Shown here one piece after another: positions 1 through 6,519 of a stretch of DNA of 7,593 nt. A model generated the notes under the pieces. That model saw only the letters and a program-made list of their open reading frames with translations, was not told where the DNA came from and ran no database searches. How positions within the stretch are numbered: position 1 is the first letter of the stretch; each line of letters begins with the position of its first letter. Origin of the DNA: SURF-24 sp964537965. GTDB taxonomy: Bacteria > Bacteroidota > Ignavibacteria > Ignavibacteriales > SURF-24. The stretch spans positions 1 through 7,593 of the forward strand of contig CAZIDB010000223.1 in the NCBI GenBank assembly GCA_964537965.1. Reading direction: 5' to 3'. Both the position numbers and the translations under genes were made by a program.

Positions 1-64
1 ATATGTACAGGACAGATCAAGTCTCTACGCTACATTATAAGATATCCTTTCCTATAATCCCCTT

Positions 65-95
65 ATGAAGGCGGGTCCGGTTATCCCGCCTTCAT
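65..95 (-). terminator. Stem-loop abutting the glycoside hydrolase stop codon, possible terminator
   Basis: A perfect 11-bp stem (65-75 with 85-95, core GAAGGCGGG/CCCGCCTTC) encloses a 9-nt loop. It begins within the TAA stop codon (95-97) of the glycoside hydrolase gene. On the minus strand the sequence after the stem is not T-rich (TAAGGGGATTATAGG). On the plus strand the flank is TTATTCTAAAG, only moderately T-rich. It could therefore be a terminator without a good U-tract, an RNA 3'-end stabiliser, or a terminator for a convergent gene to the left. The remaining bases 1-64 show no recognisable feature. Confidence 0.5.
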
Positions 96-2737
96 TATTC
101 TAAAGGCTGCAATCTTAAATAATCTACAATAGCAGAATTAATTTTAACATTCATATTTTCATCTGTGCTTAAAAATCTTAAACTGAACTTATGTTTTCCT
201 TTTGTAAGACTTACTTTAACTGAATTTGAGTATCCCCAATCGCTCCAGTTATCAATCCCTCTTTGAGGTAACACAACAGGACCAATCCTGTTTTCATCAA
301 GAAACAAAGAACGGATTGCACATTTGTTATCTGTGTTAACAGGACCGTTTCCGTTAGCATAATGGAAATCAATTAAATAATCACCATCGCCTTTTATATC
401 GCATTCAAATTCAAACGTTGCTTTTTTACTATTCATCTCATCAATAAAACTTTTCGTCAATTCTTTTTTCAAACCTTTGGCTTCAACAATAATAAAAGGT
501 TTTACAGAGACAGGCACCGGTTCGCTTAGAAATGATTGAAAGCCTTCTTTGTCAATCGCAGCCACCTGGTATTCTGCATATTCCCCGGTTTCAACTTTAC
601 AATAAGTCACTTCAGTTTCTTTAAATCTCTTACCGTTCTTAATTACCAAATAAGATTTTGCTCCTTCAACTGGACTCCATTTAAATTTGTTATCCTCTAA
701 ATGAAGTTGTGGTGTCTCAACTACATACCTGTTTTCAACTAAATTAATTTTAGAACCGGAAGGAATTTTATTTGTCAACTGGATTTCTATTTTATGATTG
801 CCGGTTAAATCTTTTGACACTAAAGCATTCTTTAATATCTTACCATCAAGTTTTACTGAATTAATTTTATTTCCAAAACCAGTCAGCGTTATATCAAGGT
901 TTGAATTCCTATACCTGAAATTTTTCAACTCCTTTTGCCCGTCATAAGATTTAGGTACAAACGGATTAAACTTCAAACCCTCAAGTGTAAATTCCATCCC
1001 GAATATTATTCTGTAAATTGTTGCAAGGTTTCCCGCAACGCTCCAAAGTTGTCTGCTTGAATTAATTTCAGTACCAAGGTAATCACCTGAAGAAGCGACA
1101 AAATTTTCTTTGTTGGTCAGGAATAAACCTGCTGCCCTGTAAATGGCAGCAAGAGAGGCTTCAACGGATTTTGTATTTCCGGCTTTTGCAGAAGCCCATG
1201 CTTTGTAAGCTTCCACAAATGGCCATACAGCATCATTATGATATGGAGGTATACCCGGAATCTGGGGATAAATACATGGAACACCAAATTCAACAACAGG
1301 AGTATTATTTATAATTTTTTCTTTCCTGCTTTCATCAGCAATATCATATAAAACGGTAAGCGCTTCGCCCAACGCTTCCGCGCGAGGTGATAAAGTAAAA
1401 TAATTTCTTCCGTAAAGATACTGCCCGTAATAACCTTTATCTTTCATCCAGAGATATTTGTTCATTCCATCTTTAATTCCTTCAGCAACTTTCAAATATT
1501 GATCGGAAGATTCACCTAATAATTTTGCCATCCCGGCAAGAATTTTATATGTCTGGTAGTGAACCGCATTCGTCCCAAGATTTTTAGACTGATAAATATC
1601 TTTGGGGTCCATCCATTTAGGATAAGTCTGCTCACGCCAGTCGAGGAAAGAAGATTCGCCTCTGAATAAATTAGTTTCAGGATCTAAGACAGTAGCAAGA
1701 TCATTCTCAACAGAATTTTTAATTATTAAGTATGATTTCTTTAACCAATCATCGTCGCCGGTTACAAGATAAATTTCCCATGCTGCTAAAGCCCAAACCA
1801 TTCTGTCTGATGAAACCGGCCATGAGCCGCCTGTTCCGGTATCCTGAATGATCTTTCCATTTTTTACTTTTGCCATCAAAGTTGTTTTTGATGCATCGGG
1901 ATTAACTGCTGCCATTGCAAGTATAATGCTGTAGCTTACATCTCGTGTCCAAACGCCCGGCCATTTTTCACCCGCCATAAAAGCGCCGTCTTCACGTATA
2001 TCCATCAGCATTTCTTCCAGAGACATGTTATATAAAGCATCAACTAAAATGCTACCGGATTTATATTGGGGTAAAGCGGAAATATCCTTGCTTAACTTCC
2101 AGCTTGATTTTATATCGGGCAACGGAGAAAATTCTTTTTCTATATGAAGAAGTATCTCATAAATTCCATCACCGTCCGGGTCAATCAGTTGAAGATCGTT
2201 TCTTTGGCTAAGAGAATTCCAATCCCACGTAAGCGGAGCGGTTCCGCCGGCAATATAAAGTCCTTTAAACTCATCCGAAGTTATTTTCTTTCCATCATAA
2301 GTTAAATAAAAACCATTCTCTTCAAAGTCTTTTTTCACTTTTCTAAAATCAACTTTTAGTAAAAGATCAACCGGTTCATTCAAATAACCCAGATCTGCTT
2401 TTTCATCACTTACGGGATCCGGCATGCCGAATTCAAATGTTATTGTAGTATCTTTACCATTAACAGGAGTAATAAACCAAATATGATCCTGCCCCGGGAC
2501 TGCTTCATTATCAAGTCCGTTAATTGCTAATTTAAAAATGATTTTATTCTGCGTCTTTCTTTTAAATTCACTTACATAGTTCGAATTTATTTCCTTATCT
2601 GACTCTGCAACAGCTTCATATTTTCCCTGGATTACTTTATCACTTTGAATTGAGAAGCTTTTTGATTTATAAATTTCCTGCTGTGCAAAACAAAACGACA
2701 AAAAAAAGAAGACAAATATCATTATGGTTAACTTCAT
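95..2737 (-). CDS. Secreted multidomain glycoside hydrolase with (alpha/alpha)6-barrel, FnIII-like and CBM6/35-like domains
   Basis: This 880-residue exported protein probably cleaves or debranches an oligo- or polysaccharide; the substrate cannot be read from the sequence. It starts with a Sec signal peptide (residues 1-18, hydrophobic FVFFFLSFCFA, likely cut before QQ). A beta-rich N-terminal region (about 20-215, with a DPDGDGIYEI stretch near 186) follows. The six-hairpin catalytic domain lies at about 225-585. Its family-like motifs are GVWTRD (261-266), FLDWRE (364-369), PRAEALGEA (451-459), PPYHNDAVWP (497-506) and GTEINSSRQLWS (555-566). D366, E369 and E557 are candidate catalytic acids by analogy with GH37/GH63/GH78-type barrels. 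A beta-sandwich (about 585-670), an FnIII-like domain (675-745) and a jelly-roll resembling CBM6/CBM35 (748-880) complete it. The ATG at 2737 is chosen because it gives a clean signal peptide and has GGAG 5 nt upstream; the frame is open to 2845 but only through a hairpin repeat. It was probably transcribed separately from the upstream cytochrome gene. Fold confidence is high, exact GH family is not assigned. Confidence 0.85.
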   Translation of the reverse strand: MKLTIMIFVFFFLSFCFAQQEIYKSKSFSIQSDKVIQGKYEAVAESDKEINSNYVSEFKRKTQNKIIFKLAINGLDNEAVPGQDHIWFITPVNGKDTTITFEFGMPDPVSDEKADLGYLNEPVDLLLKVDFRKVKKDFEENGFYLTYDGKKITSDEFKGLYIAGGTAPLTWDWNSLSQRNDLQLIDPDGDGIYEILLHIEKEFSPLPDIKSSWKLSKDISALPQYKSGSILVDALYNMSLEEMLMDIREDGAFMAGEKWPGVWTRDVSYSIILAMAAVNPDASKTTLMAKVKNGKIIQDTGTGGSWPVSSDRMVWALAAWEIYLVTGDDDWLKKSYLIIKNSVENDLATVLDPETNLFRGESSFLDWREQTYPKWMDPKDIYQSKNLGTNAVHYQTYKILAGMAKLLGESSDQYLKVAEGIKDGMNKYLWMKDKGYYGQYLYGRNYFTLSPRAEALGEALTVLYDIADESRKEKIINNTPVVEFGVPCIYPQIPGIPPYHNDAVWPFVEAYKAWASAKAGNTKSVEASLAAIYRAAGLFLTNKENFVASSGDYLGTEINSSRQLWSVAGNLATIYRIIFGMEFTLEGLKFNPFVPKSYDGQKELKNFRYRNSNLDITLTGFGNKINSVKLDGKILKNALVSKDLTGNHKIEIQLTNKIPSGSKINLVENRYVVETPQLHLEDNKFKWSPVEGAKSYLVIKNGKRFKETEVTYCKVETGEYAEYQVAAIDKEGFQSFLSEPVPVSVKPFIIVEAKGLKKELTKSFIDEMNSKKATFEFECDIKGDGDYLIDFHYANGNGPVNTDNKCAIRSLFLDENRIGPVVLPQRGIDNWSDWGYSNSVKVSLTKGKHKFSLRFLSTDENMNVKINSAIVDYLRLQPLE

Positions 2738-2742
2738 TATTT

Positions 2743-2746
2743 CTCC
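2743..2746 (-). promoter_or_regulatory. Shine-Dalgarno site of the glycoside hydrolase gene
   Basis: The minus strand reads ACGGAGAAATAATG. GGAG lies 5 nt before the ATG at 2737, which decides for this start over the longer frame that begins in the hairpin repeat. Confidence 0.65.
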
Positions 2747-2770
2747 GTGGTGAATGGATTTTTTGTGAGG

Positions 2771-2778
2771 AAAATATA
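2771..2778 (-). promoter_or_regulatory. Possible Bacteroidota-type -7 element for the glycoside hydrolase gene
   Basis: On the minus strand TATATTTT matches seven of eight positions of the TAnnTTTG -7 box described in Bacteroides. It lies 33 nt upstream of the start codon. No convincing TTTG -33 box precedes it; the region upstream is a T/C-rich tract. The assignment is weak and rests on position and one partial motif. Confidence 0.25.
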
Positions 2779-2788
2779 TGAAAAGAAA

Positions 2789-2806
2789 TTGAAAGAATTG
2801 AAAGAA
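2789..2806. repeat. Two tandem copies of a 9-bp unit
   Basis: TTGAAAGAA occurs twice in direct succession (2789-2797 and 2798-2806). On the minus strand it gives a T/C-rich tract directly after the hairpin at 2812-2841, where it can serve as the T-rich tail of a terminator. The sequence is of low complexity, so chance is possible. Confidence 0.5.
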
Positions 2807-2811
2807 GGAAA

Positions 2812-2841
2812 GTGCATCCTTCGACTCCGCTCGGGATGCAC
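2812..2841 (-). terminator. Hairpin repeat acting as probable terminator of the cytochrome gene
   Basis: GTGCATCC (2812-2819) pairs perfectly with GGATGCAC (2834-2841), and the loop contains CGACTCCGCTCG, which can form a small inner stem (CGA/TCG). On the minus strand the stem lies about 10 nt after the cytochrome stop codon and is followed by TTTCCTTCTTTC, so it fits a factor-independent terminator. The core CTTCGACTCCGCTC resembles a dispersed intergenic repeat that I recall from many Bacteroidota-type genomes; this is from memory and not checked here. It separates the cytochrome gene from the glycoside hydrolase gene. Confidence 0.6.
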
Positions 2842-2851
2842 ACAAATTATA

Positions 2852-4357
2852 TTAGGGATTTAATCCCGTATGACACTCAACGCAATTCATCTCTTTCCAG
2901 CTTTCATCGCCATCAGGGTGTTTAAATTCAAGCGGAGTATTTACGTTCGCAAGTTCAAGAATATTCGGAGGACCCTGAGCATTAATAATGTGGCACAGGT
3001 TGCAGTTTTTCGAAATCACTTTGCCTTCCTTACTTGTGTGCTGATCATTATGACAACGGAAACAGCCGATAAACTCAAGATGACCAATATTGTTCGGATA
3101 TGCATTCCACTTAACTTTCATTTCAGGAAAGATATTTTGATTAAACTCTGCCTGTAAGCCATTTATTGCTCTTTTAACAAGCTGTCCTTTTGAGTTATAA
3201 ATATCCGGATAGTTATCTTTGTAATAATTATTGATGCCATTCTTAATTGCAAGCATAGCGGAATCAGTAGTTGAATAATCCTTTCCTGTTAAATCCATTG
3301 CAAGAGATTTTATCATTGGTAGTTCAACGGGAATTGTACCTGCTGTTAAAGCATTGTTAACAAAAAATGCCGGCGGTTTATAATTATGGGATGGACGGTT
3401 ATGGCAATCTATGCAATCCATAACTCTGGTTTCAAGTGAATCGAGCTGTTCTTTCTTCAACGGTTCATTCTGATCTTCGAAGATAACTGCCTTGCCTGTT
3501 TTAAGGTTTGTATATTTTACCCATGGAATTTTCTGTCGCTGTTTGTCCACGGCTTTATATTCAATTAAAACATCTTTGTTAATATGCCAGTGAATTCCTT
3601 CCTGCAAACCCTGCGCGCTATGACTACCGCCTATCTTAAGAGCAAGACTTATATCCCACTCCGTATTGGTTTCATCTGCAAGATAATGTTTTTCAAGACG
3701 AAGTTTTCTGTCATAAAATTTTTCCGGCCAGTGGCACTCTTCGCAGGTTTCTCTTGCCGGTCTTAAACTTGTTATTGGTGTTGGAATCGGTTTAGGATAA
3801 CTGCCAAGTGTTACTGCATAAACCTGGTAAAGTCCGGATAATTTTGATTTAACATACCAATCTGCACCTGAACCGACATGACAATCAACACATGCTACTC
3901 TTGCATGTGGTGAATGCTGATAAGCTGTATGTTCCGGATACATTACTTTGTGGCAGGTGGTTCCGCAGAATTCTACCGATTCTGTGTAATGAAATGCCTC
4001 ATAACTTCCAACGGCAGAGACAAATAAAAATAATGTTGTTCCTATTGTGAATATCATGAATGCATTGCGATGACGGACATCATTCAGGTTTATTTCCGGC
4101 CATTTAGTTTCTATTTCTCTTCTTAACTTTTTTTCTTTACGAACTTTGAAATACATACCAAGCGGAATAAGAATTAATCCTACTATAAGAAAGGCCGGAA
4201 GAACAATATAGATTATCAAACCAAGATAAGAACTTCCCCTGTTCAGAAAGGTAGTAATTGCAAAAAGAAACAGGATCATGAAGAAACTGATTAATGCTAT
4301 TGTTGCACCAATAAGGGAAGTCCAGTTGGTTACCGAATGCGGAAGTTTTATTTTCAT
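2852..4357 (-). CDS. Seven-haem NapC/NirT-family inner-membrane cytochrome c, ImcH-like
   Basis: Likely a menaquinol-oxidising cytochrome of the inner membrane that passes electrons to periplasmic carriers. Three hydrophobic helices come first (about 13-38, 45-70, 98-118), with the basic stretch KVRKEKKLRR (71-80) after the second, presumably cytoplasmic. The rest should be periplasmic and covalently bind seven haems: CGTTCH (131-136), CVDCH (156-160), CEECH (205-209), CIDCH (315-319), CFRCH (432-436), CNLCH (452-456) and CVECH (492-496). The first motif is CX3CH and is followed by KVM, so M139 is a possible ligand, as in NapC/NrfH haem 1. The stretch YQHSPHARVACVDCHVGSGADWYVKSKL is strongly NapC/NirT-like apart from its length. 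Classical NapC/NrfH carry four haems and one helix; three helices plus seven haems match my recollection of Geobacter ImcH. No reductase or cytochrome partner lies in this window. It appears to be its own transcription unit, with a 112-nt gap upstream and a hairpin downstream. Confidence 0.9.
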   Translation of the reverse strand: MKIKLPHSVTNWTSLIGATIALISFFMILFLFAITTFLNRGSSYLGLIIYIVLPAFLIVGLILIPLGMYFKVRKEKKLRREIETKWPEINLNDVRHRNAFMIFTIGTTLFLFVSAVGSYEAFHYTESVEFCGTTCHKVMYPEHTAYQHSPHARVACVDCHVGSGADWYVKSKLSGLYQVYAVTLGSYPKPIPTPITSLRPARETCEECHWPEKFYDRKLRLEKHYLADETNTEWDISLALKIGGSHSAQGLQEGIHWHINKDVLIEYKAVDKQRQKIPWVKYTNLKTGKAVIFEDQNEPLKKEQLDSLETRVMDCIDCHNRPSHNYKPPAFFVNNALTAGTIPVELPMIKSLAMDLTGKDYSTTDSAMLAIKNGINNYYKDNYPDIYNSKGQLVKRAINGLQAEFNQNIFPEMKVKWNAYPNNIGHLEFIGCFRCHNDQHTSKEGKVISKNCNLCHIINAQGPPNILELANVNTPLEFKHPDGDESWKEMNCVECHTGLNP

Positions 4358-4371
4358 ATATCTTGCTCTCT

Positions 4372-4402
4372 ATTTAAGAAGGAATTTGTTTCTCACGGTC
4401 AA
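4372..4402 (-). promoter_or_regulatory. Possible promoter of the cytochrome gene
   Basis: In the 112-nt gap between the PAP2 and cytochrome genes, the minus strand carries TTGACC (4397-4402), then 19 nt, then TTAAAT (4372-4377), 14 nt before the ATG. The -10 matches only four of six consensus bases and the spacer is long, so this is weak. The gap contains no evident hairpin, so read-through from the upstream operon remains possible. Confidence 0.25.
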
Positions 4403-4469
4403 AATACTTTATGGAACAAATAAGAGCAAGCAAAAATTTAAGGCAGAGAATTTTTTTGATTTAATAAAG

Positions 4470-5306
4470 TTAAAATTTATACTGCACGGTTAAGGAAGGA
4501 ACGGTATGAATATAGTTTAAACCAAGATCAAACTTCCTGTCATCATTGGAAAAGTAACTGCGGTATATCATATTGCCCATAAAAATTCCAACGGCAGCGC
4601 CAACAAGTACATCGCTAAGATAATGTTTATTATCATGAATCCTGCTGTAACCAACAAATCCGGCCCAGCCATACAGAGTTGCAAAAGATAAGGTTTTCAA
4701 CGTTGTTCTTAATGTAAAATCATTTGCGGTTAATGAACACTCATCAAAGTAATTGTCTACTTCACGGTAAATGAATGAAGCTGCTGTAAATGTAGTTGAA
4801 GCGTGTCCGCTGAAGAAACTTTTGCTATCAGAATTATCCGGCCGCTTTCTTGCAGTAATATTTTTTACAAGTTCTGTAAGCGTATAAGTATAGATTAAGG
4901 ATTTCTGAAAAAGTGCAGCGTGTTTGTAAGCTTCTGCTGTTGAACCTTGTTCTGTAAATAAATCTTTTCCTAAAACATATGCGCCTCTTGCAAACATAAT
5001 TGCAAACGGTAACGTGTTTTTATCAATGCTACCAAGTGTAAAGTGCCCGCTGTTCCCTATTTCAGATTGAAAGGAGGATTCAAAAAAAGGTGTTTTGATT
5101 TTTATTTTATTGTTATCGGAAAGTTCTAAATAACGCGTGGTTAAAAATACTGTCATAATCGGAGCATCATACCACTCAAGCGATTCATTCAATCCCTGTA
5201 AAATGTGTTCGCCGGTTCGGTTTACTCTTTCAGTAAAAGAAATTGACTGAGATAAAGTAATAACGGTAAAGATTTGAATATGAATAAATAAAAACTTCTT
5301 GAACAT
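4470..5306 (-). CDS. PAP2-superfamily (type 2 phosphatidic acid phosphatase) protein, exported
   Basis: A membrane-associated or periplasmic phosphatase of 278 residues that would remove phosphate from a lipid phosphate or pyrophosphate, such as undecaprenyl pyrophosphate, phosphatidate or lipid A; the substrate is not predictable. All three catalytic motifs are intact: K148-x6-R155-P156 (KNITARKRP), FFSGHAS with S166-G167-H168 (usually PSGH; here Phe replaces the Pro), and SR-x5-H-x3-D at 221-232 (SRIHDNKHYLSD), giving H168 and H228 as the phosphotransfer pair. An N-terminal hydrophobic segment (about 5-20) looks like a signal peptide. The C-terminus (258-278) alternates polar and apolar residues and ends in Phe, like an outer-membrane beta-strand. 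The start ATG has AGGAAG 5 nt upstream, overlapping the stop of the CotH gene, and the intergenic gap is only 9 nt, so it is very likely co-transcribed and coupled with the CotH gene. Confidence 0.88.
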   Translation of the reverse strand: MFKKFLFIHIQIFTVITLSQSISFTERVNRTGEHILQGLNESLEWYDAPIMTVFLTTRYLELSDNNKIKIKTPFFESSFQSEIGNSGHFTLGSIDKNTLPFAIMFARGAYVLGKDLFTEQGSTAEAYKHAALFQKSLIYTYTLTELVKNITARKRPDNSDSKSFFSGHASTTFTAASFIYREVDNYFDECSLTANDFTLRTTLKTLSFATLYGWAGFVGYSRIHDNKHYLSDVLVGAAVGIFMGNMIYRSYFSNDDRKFDLGLNYIHTVPSLTVQYKF

Positions 5307-5311
5307 TAAAT

Positions 5312-5317
5312 CTTCCT
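5312..5317 (-). promoter_or_regulatory. Shine-Dalgarno site of the PAP2 gene overlapping the CotH stop codon
   Basis: AGGAAG on the minus strand lies 5 nt before the PAP2 ATG and shares two bases with the TAG stop (5316-5318) of the CotH gene. The arrangement favours translational coupling of the two genes. Confidence 0.6.
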
Positions 5318-6512
5318 AATTATTTAGTAGCATTTCCTCTACTTGTTTTCTCCTTTCAGTTATAAAATTTTTCAGAATTCCAATCTCATTCTCAAGAGAC
5401 ATCCCTGCCATACCAAGGTAAGGATCGAGATAATAAGCTTCCTTTATTTTTTCATATTCGGAATCTATTAAAGGGAAAAGATTCTCCGCCGTAAAATAAT
5501 GATCAATTACTTTTTTTACCAGCGATTTATAAATGCCATAACAGGAATCACTCCGGAATAGTTTCTTTGAAATATCGTTCTCTCCGTACAATCCGAAACC
5601 GGCATTTGGGTCAAAGGTCTTATCGAAGTCCCAGGGAATTATTGAAAATGCTTCCCGTGCATTTTTTTTATAAAGATAAAAATTATTAGTTAATCCGTCT
5701 GTGTTGTTCATTATACTTGAAACTGCATGATAAAGCATGTACTGCTCAATATCAAAATATCTGTTCAATGAAAAAATATTTTTTACCTGAACAGTATCCA
5801 GGGCGTGAATAAATTCTGCCAGCCCGTTGAAATTGTTATCATCCGGAATCTTCTTTTCAAAATTATCGCTCAGGTGATTTTCATCAGAAAAAGAAAATTT
5901 AGCGCCGAATGCAACCTTAACAAGTTCGTTAACATTAAGGCCTCTTTTAACAAAAAAGCTTTCATCAATCCTTTCAGTAAGAATATACAGGCCACGGTTA
6001 TTATCGTTAATTCTTAAAAAAGCCGGGAAAGAATTAAAAACATAAAATCCAAGCTGTTTGTAAATATAGGACGCCAGTTTCGTTCTTACTTTCGCCTTAT
6101 CATATTGCTGGATTGATAAATTGAAATTTGTTAATCCCTCAATTGTATTTCCGTCTGTCAGGTTTATTGTAAATCCCCACTTAGGAAAATATCTTGAGCC
6201 GGCACCCTGTGCCTCAATTGTTCCGGTATATCTATTGTTGAAATAAAAAACCTCCGCCGGAACATTCAGATTGAAGCTTTTATTTTCAAGTAATGTCTTG
6301 TAGGATTCATCTGCTATGTAAACATTAAGATTTACAAGTGAAGTTAATTTTTCTGCAGGATTATCATCAACAGAAGAATCACACCCTAAAATGAATAGTA
6401 ACGGTAGAATAAAAAGCCCATCCCTAAACCGCCACAGGCGGACCTTCCCCAGGGAAAGGGACTTTTTAAGCCAATCTCTTAATTTTAATATATCCAAACA
6501 AATTTGCCGCAT
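5316..6512 (-). CDS. CotH-kinase family lipoprotein, signal peptide interrupted by a repeat
   Basis: A 398-residue envelope protein with a CotH domain, a protein-kinase-like fold first known from Bacillus spore coat CotH; here, outside a spore former, the target is unknown. Visible family features are IEAQGAGSRYFPKWGFTINL (about 99-118), DKAKVRTKLASYIYKQLGF (138-156), NNRGLYILTERID (171-183), NNTDGLTNNFYLYK (269-282) and the metal-site-like PWDFDKTF (293-300), so the core looks intact. The N-terminus ends in FILPLLFILGC, a lipobox with acylated Cys44; acidic residues follow (DSSVDD). The n-region is unusually long because residues 16-34 are encoded by a palindromic element. The ATG at 6512 is chosen because it gives the lipoprotein signal, sits 7 nt after the porin stop, and avoids overlapping the porin; no Shine-Dalgarno is visible, so reinitiation after the porin is likely. 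The frame is open upstream to 6611, and ATG 6575 is an alternative. Confidence 0.85.
   Translation of the reverse strand: MRQICLDILKLRDWLKKSLSLGKVRLWRFRDGLFILPLLFILGCDSSVDDNPAEKLTSLVNLNVYIADESYKTLLENKSFNLNVPAEVFYFNNRYTGTIEAQGAGSRYFPKWGFTINLTDGNTIEGLTNFNLSIQQYDKAKVRTKLASYIYKQLGFYVFNSFPAFLRINDNNRGLYILTERIDESFFVKRGLNVNELVKVAFGAKFSFSDENHLSDNFEKKIPDDNNFNGLAEFIHALDTVQVKNIFSLNRYFDIEQYMLYHAVSSIMNNTDGLTNNFYLYKKNAREAFSIIPWDFDKTFDPNAGFGLYGENDISKKLFRSDSCYGIYKSLVKKVIDHYFTAENLFPLIDSEYEKIKEAYYLDPYLGMAGMSLENEIGILKNFITERRKQVEEMLLNN
6412..6466. repeat. 55-bp palindromic MITE-like element flanked by TA, inside the CotH signal sequence
   Basis: The element begins AAAAGCCCATCCCT and ends AGGGAAAGGGACTTTT, imperfect terminal inverted repeats (AAAAG-CCC-TCCCT with one- and two-base bulges). 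It is flanked by TA at 6410-6411 and 6467-6468. Two inner palindromes are visible: CCGCC-ACA-GGCGG (6429-6441) and CCTTCCC/GGGAAAGG (6443-6459). Read on the minus strand, it encodes part of the CotH N-terminus with no stop codon. Element plus one TA is 57 bp, 19 codons. It carries no coding capacity of its own. Similar hairpins are, from memory, dispersed in FCB-group genomes. Confidence 0.7.
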
Positions 6513-6519
6513 AAAGGAT

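Noticed and set aside
2738..2845. N-terminal extension of 36 residues on the glycoside hydrolase
   Set aside because: It starts inside the hairpin repeat at 2812-2841, has no ribosome site of its own, and would bury the clean signal peptide that begins at 2737 behind a Shine-Dalgarno.
2870..3157. Plus-strand open frame of 95 codons opposite the cytochrome gene
   Set aside because: It lies wholly opposite codons for conserved haem motifs and shows no family resemblance or ribosome site; it is a shadow of the real gene. Other plus-strand frames at 3584-3766, 4278-4493, 5805-6017, 6391-6621, 6660-6875, 6820-7173 and 7187-7479 were rejected on the same grounds.
4451..4457. Run of seven T bases on the plus strand after the PAP2 gene
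   Set aside because: For the minus-strand PAP2 transcript this is an A-run and no stem precedes it, so it is not a terminator for that gene.
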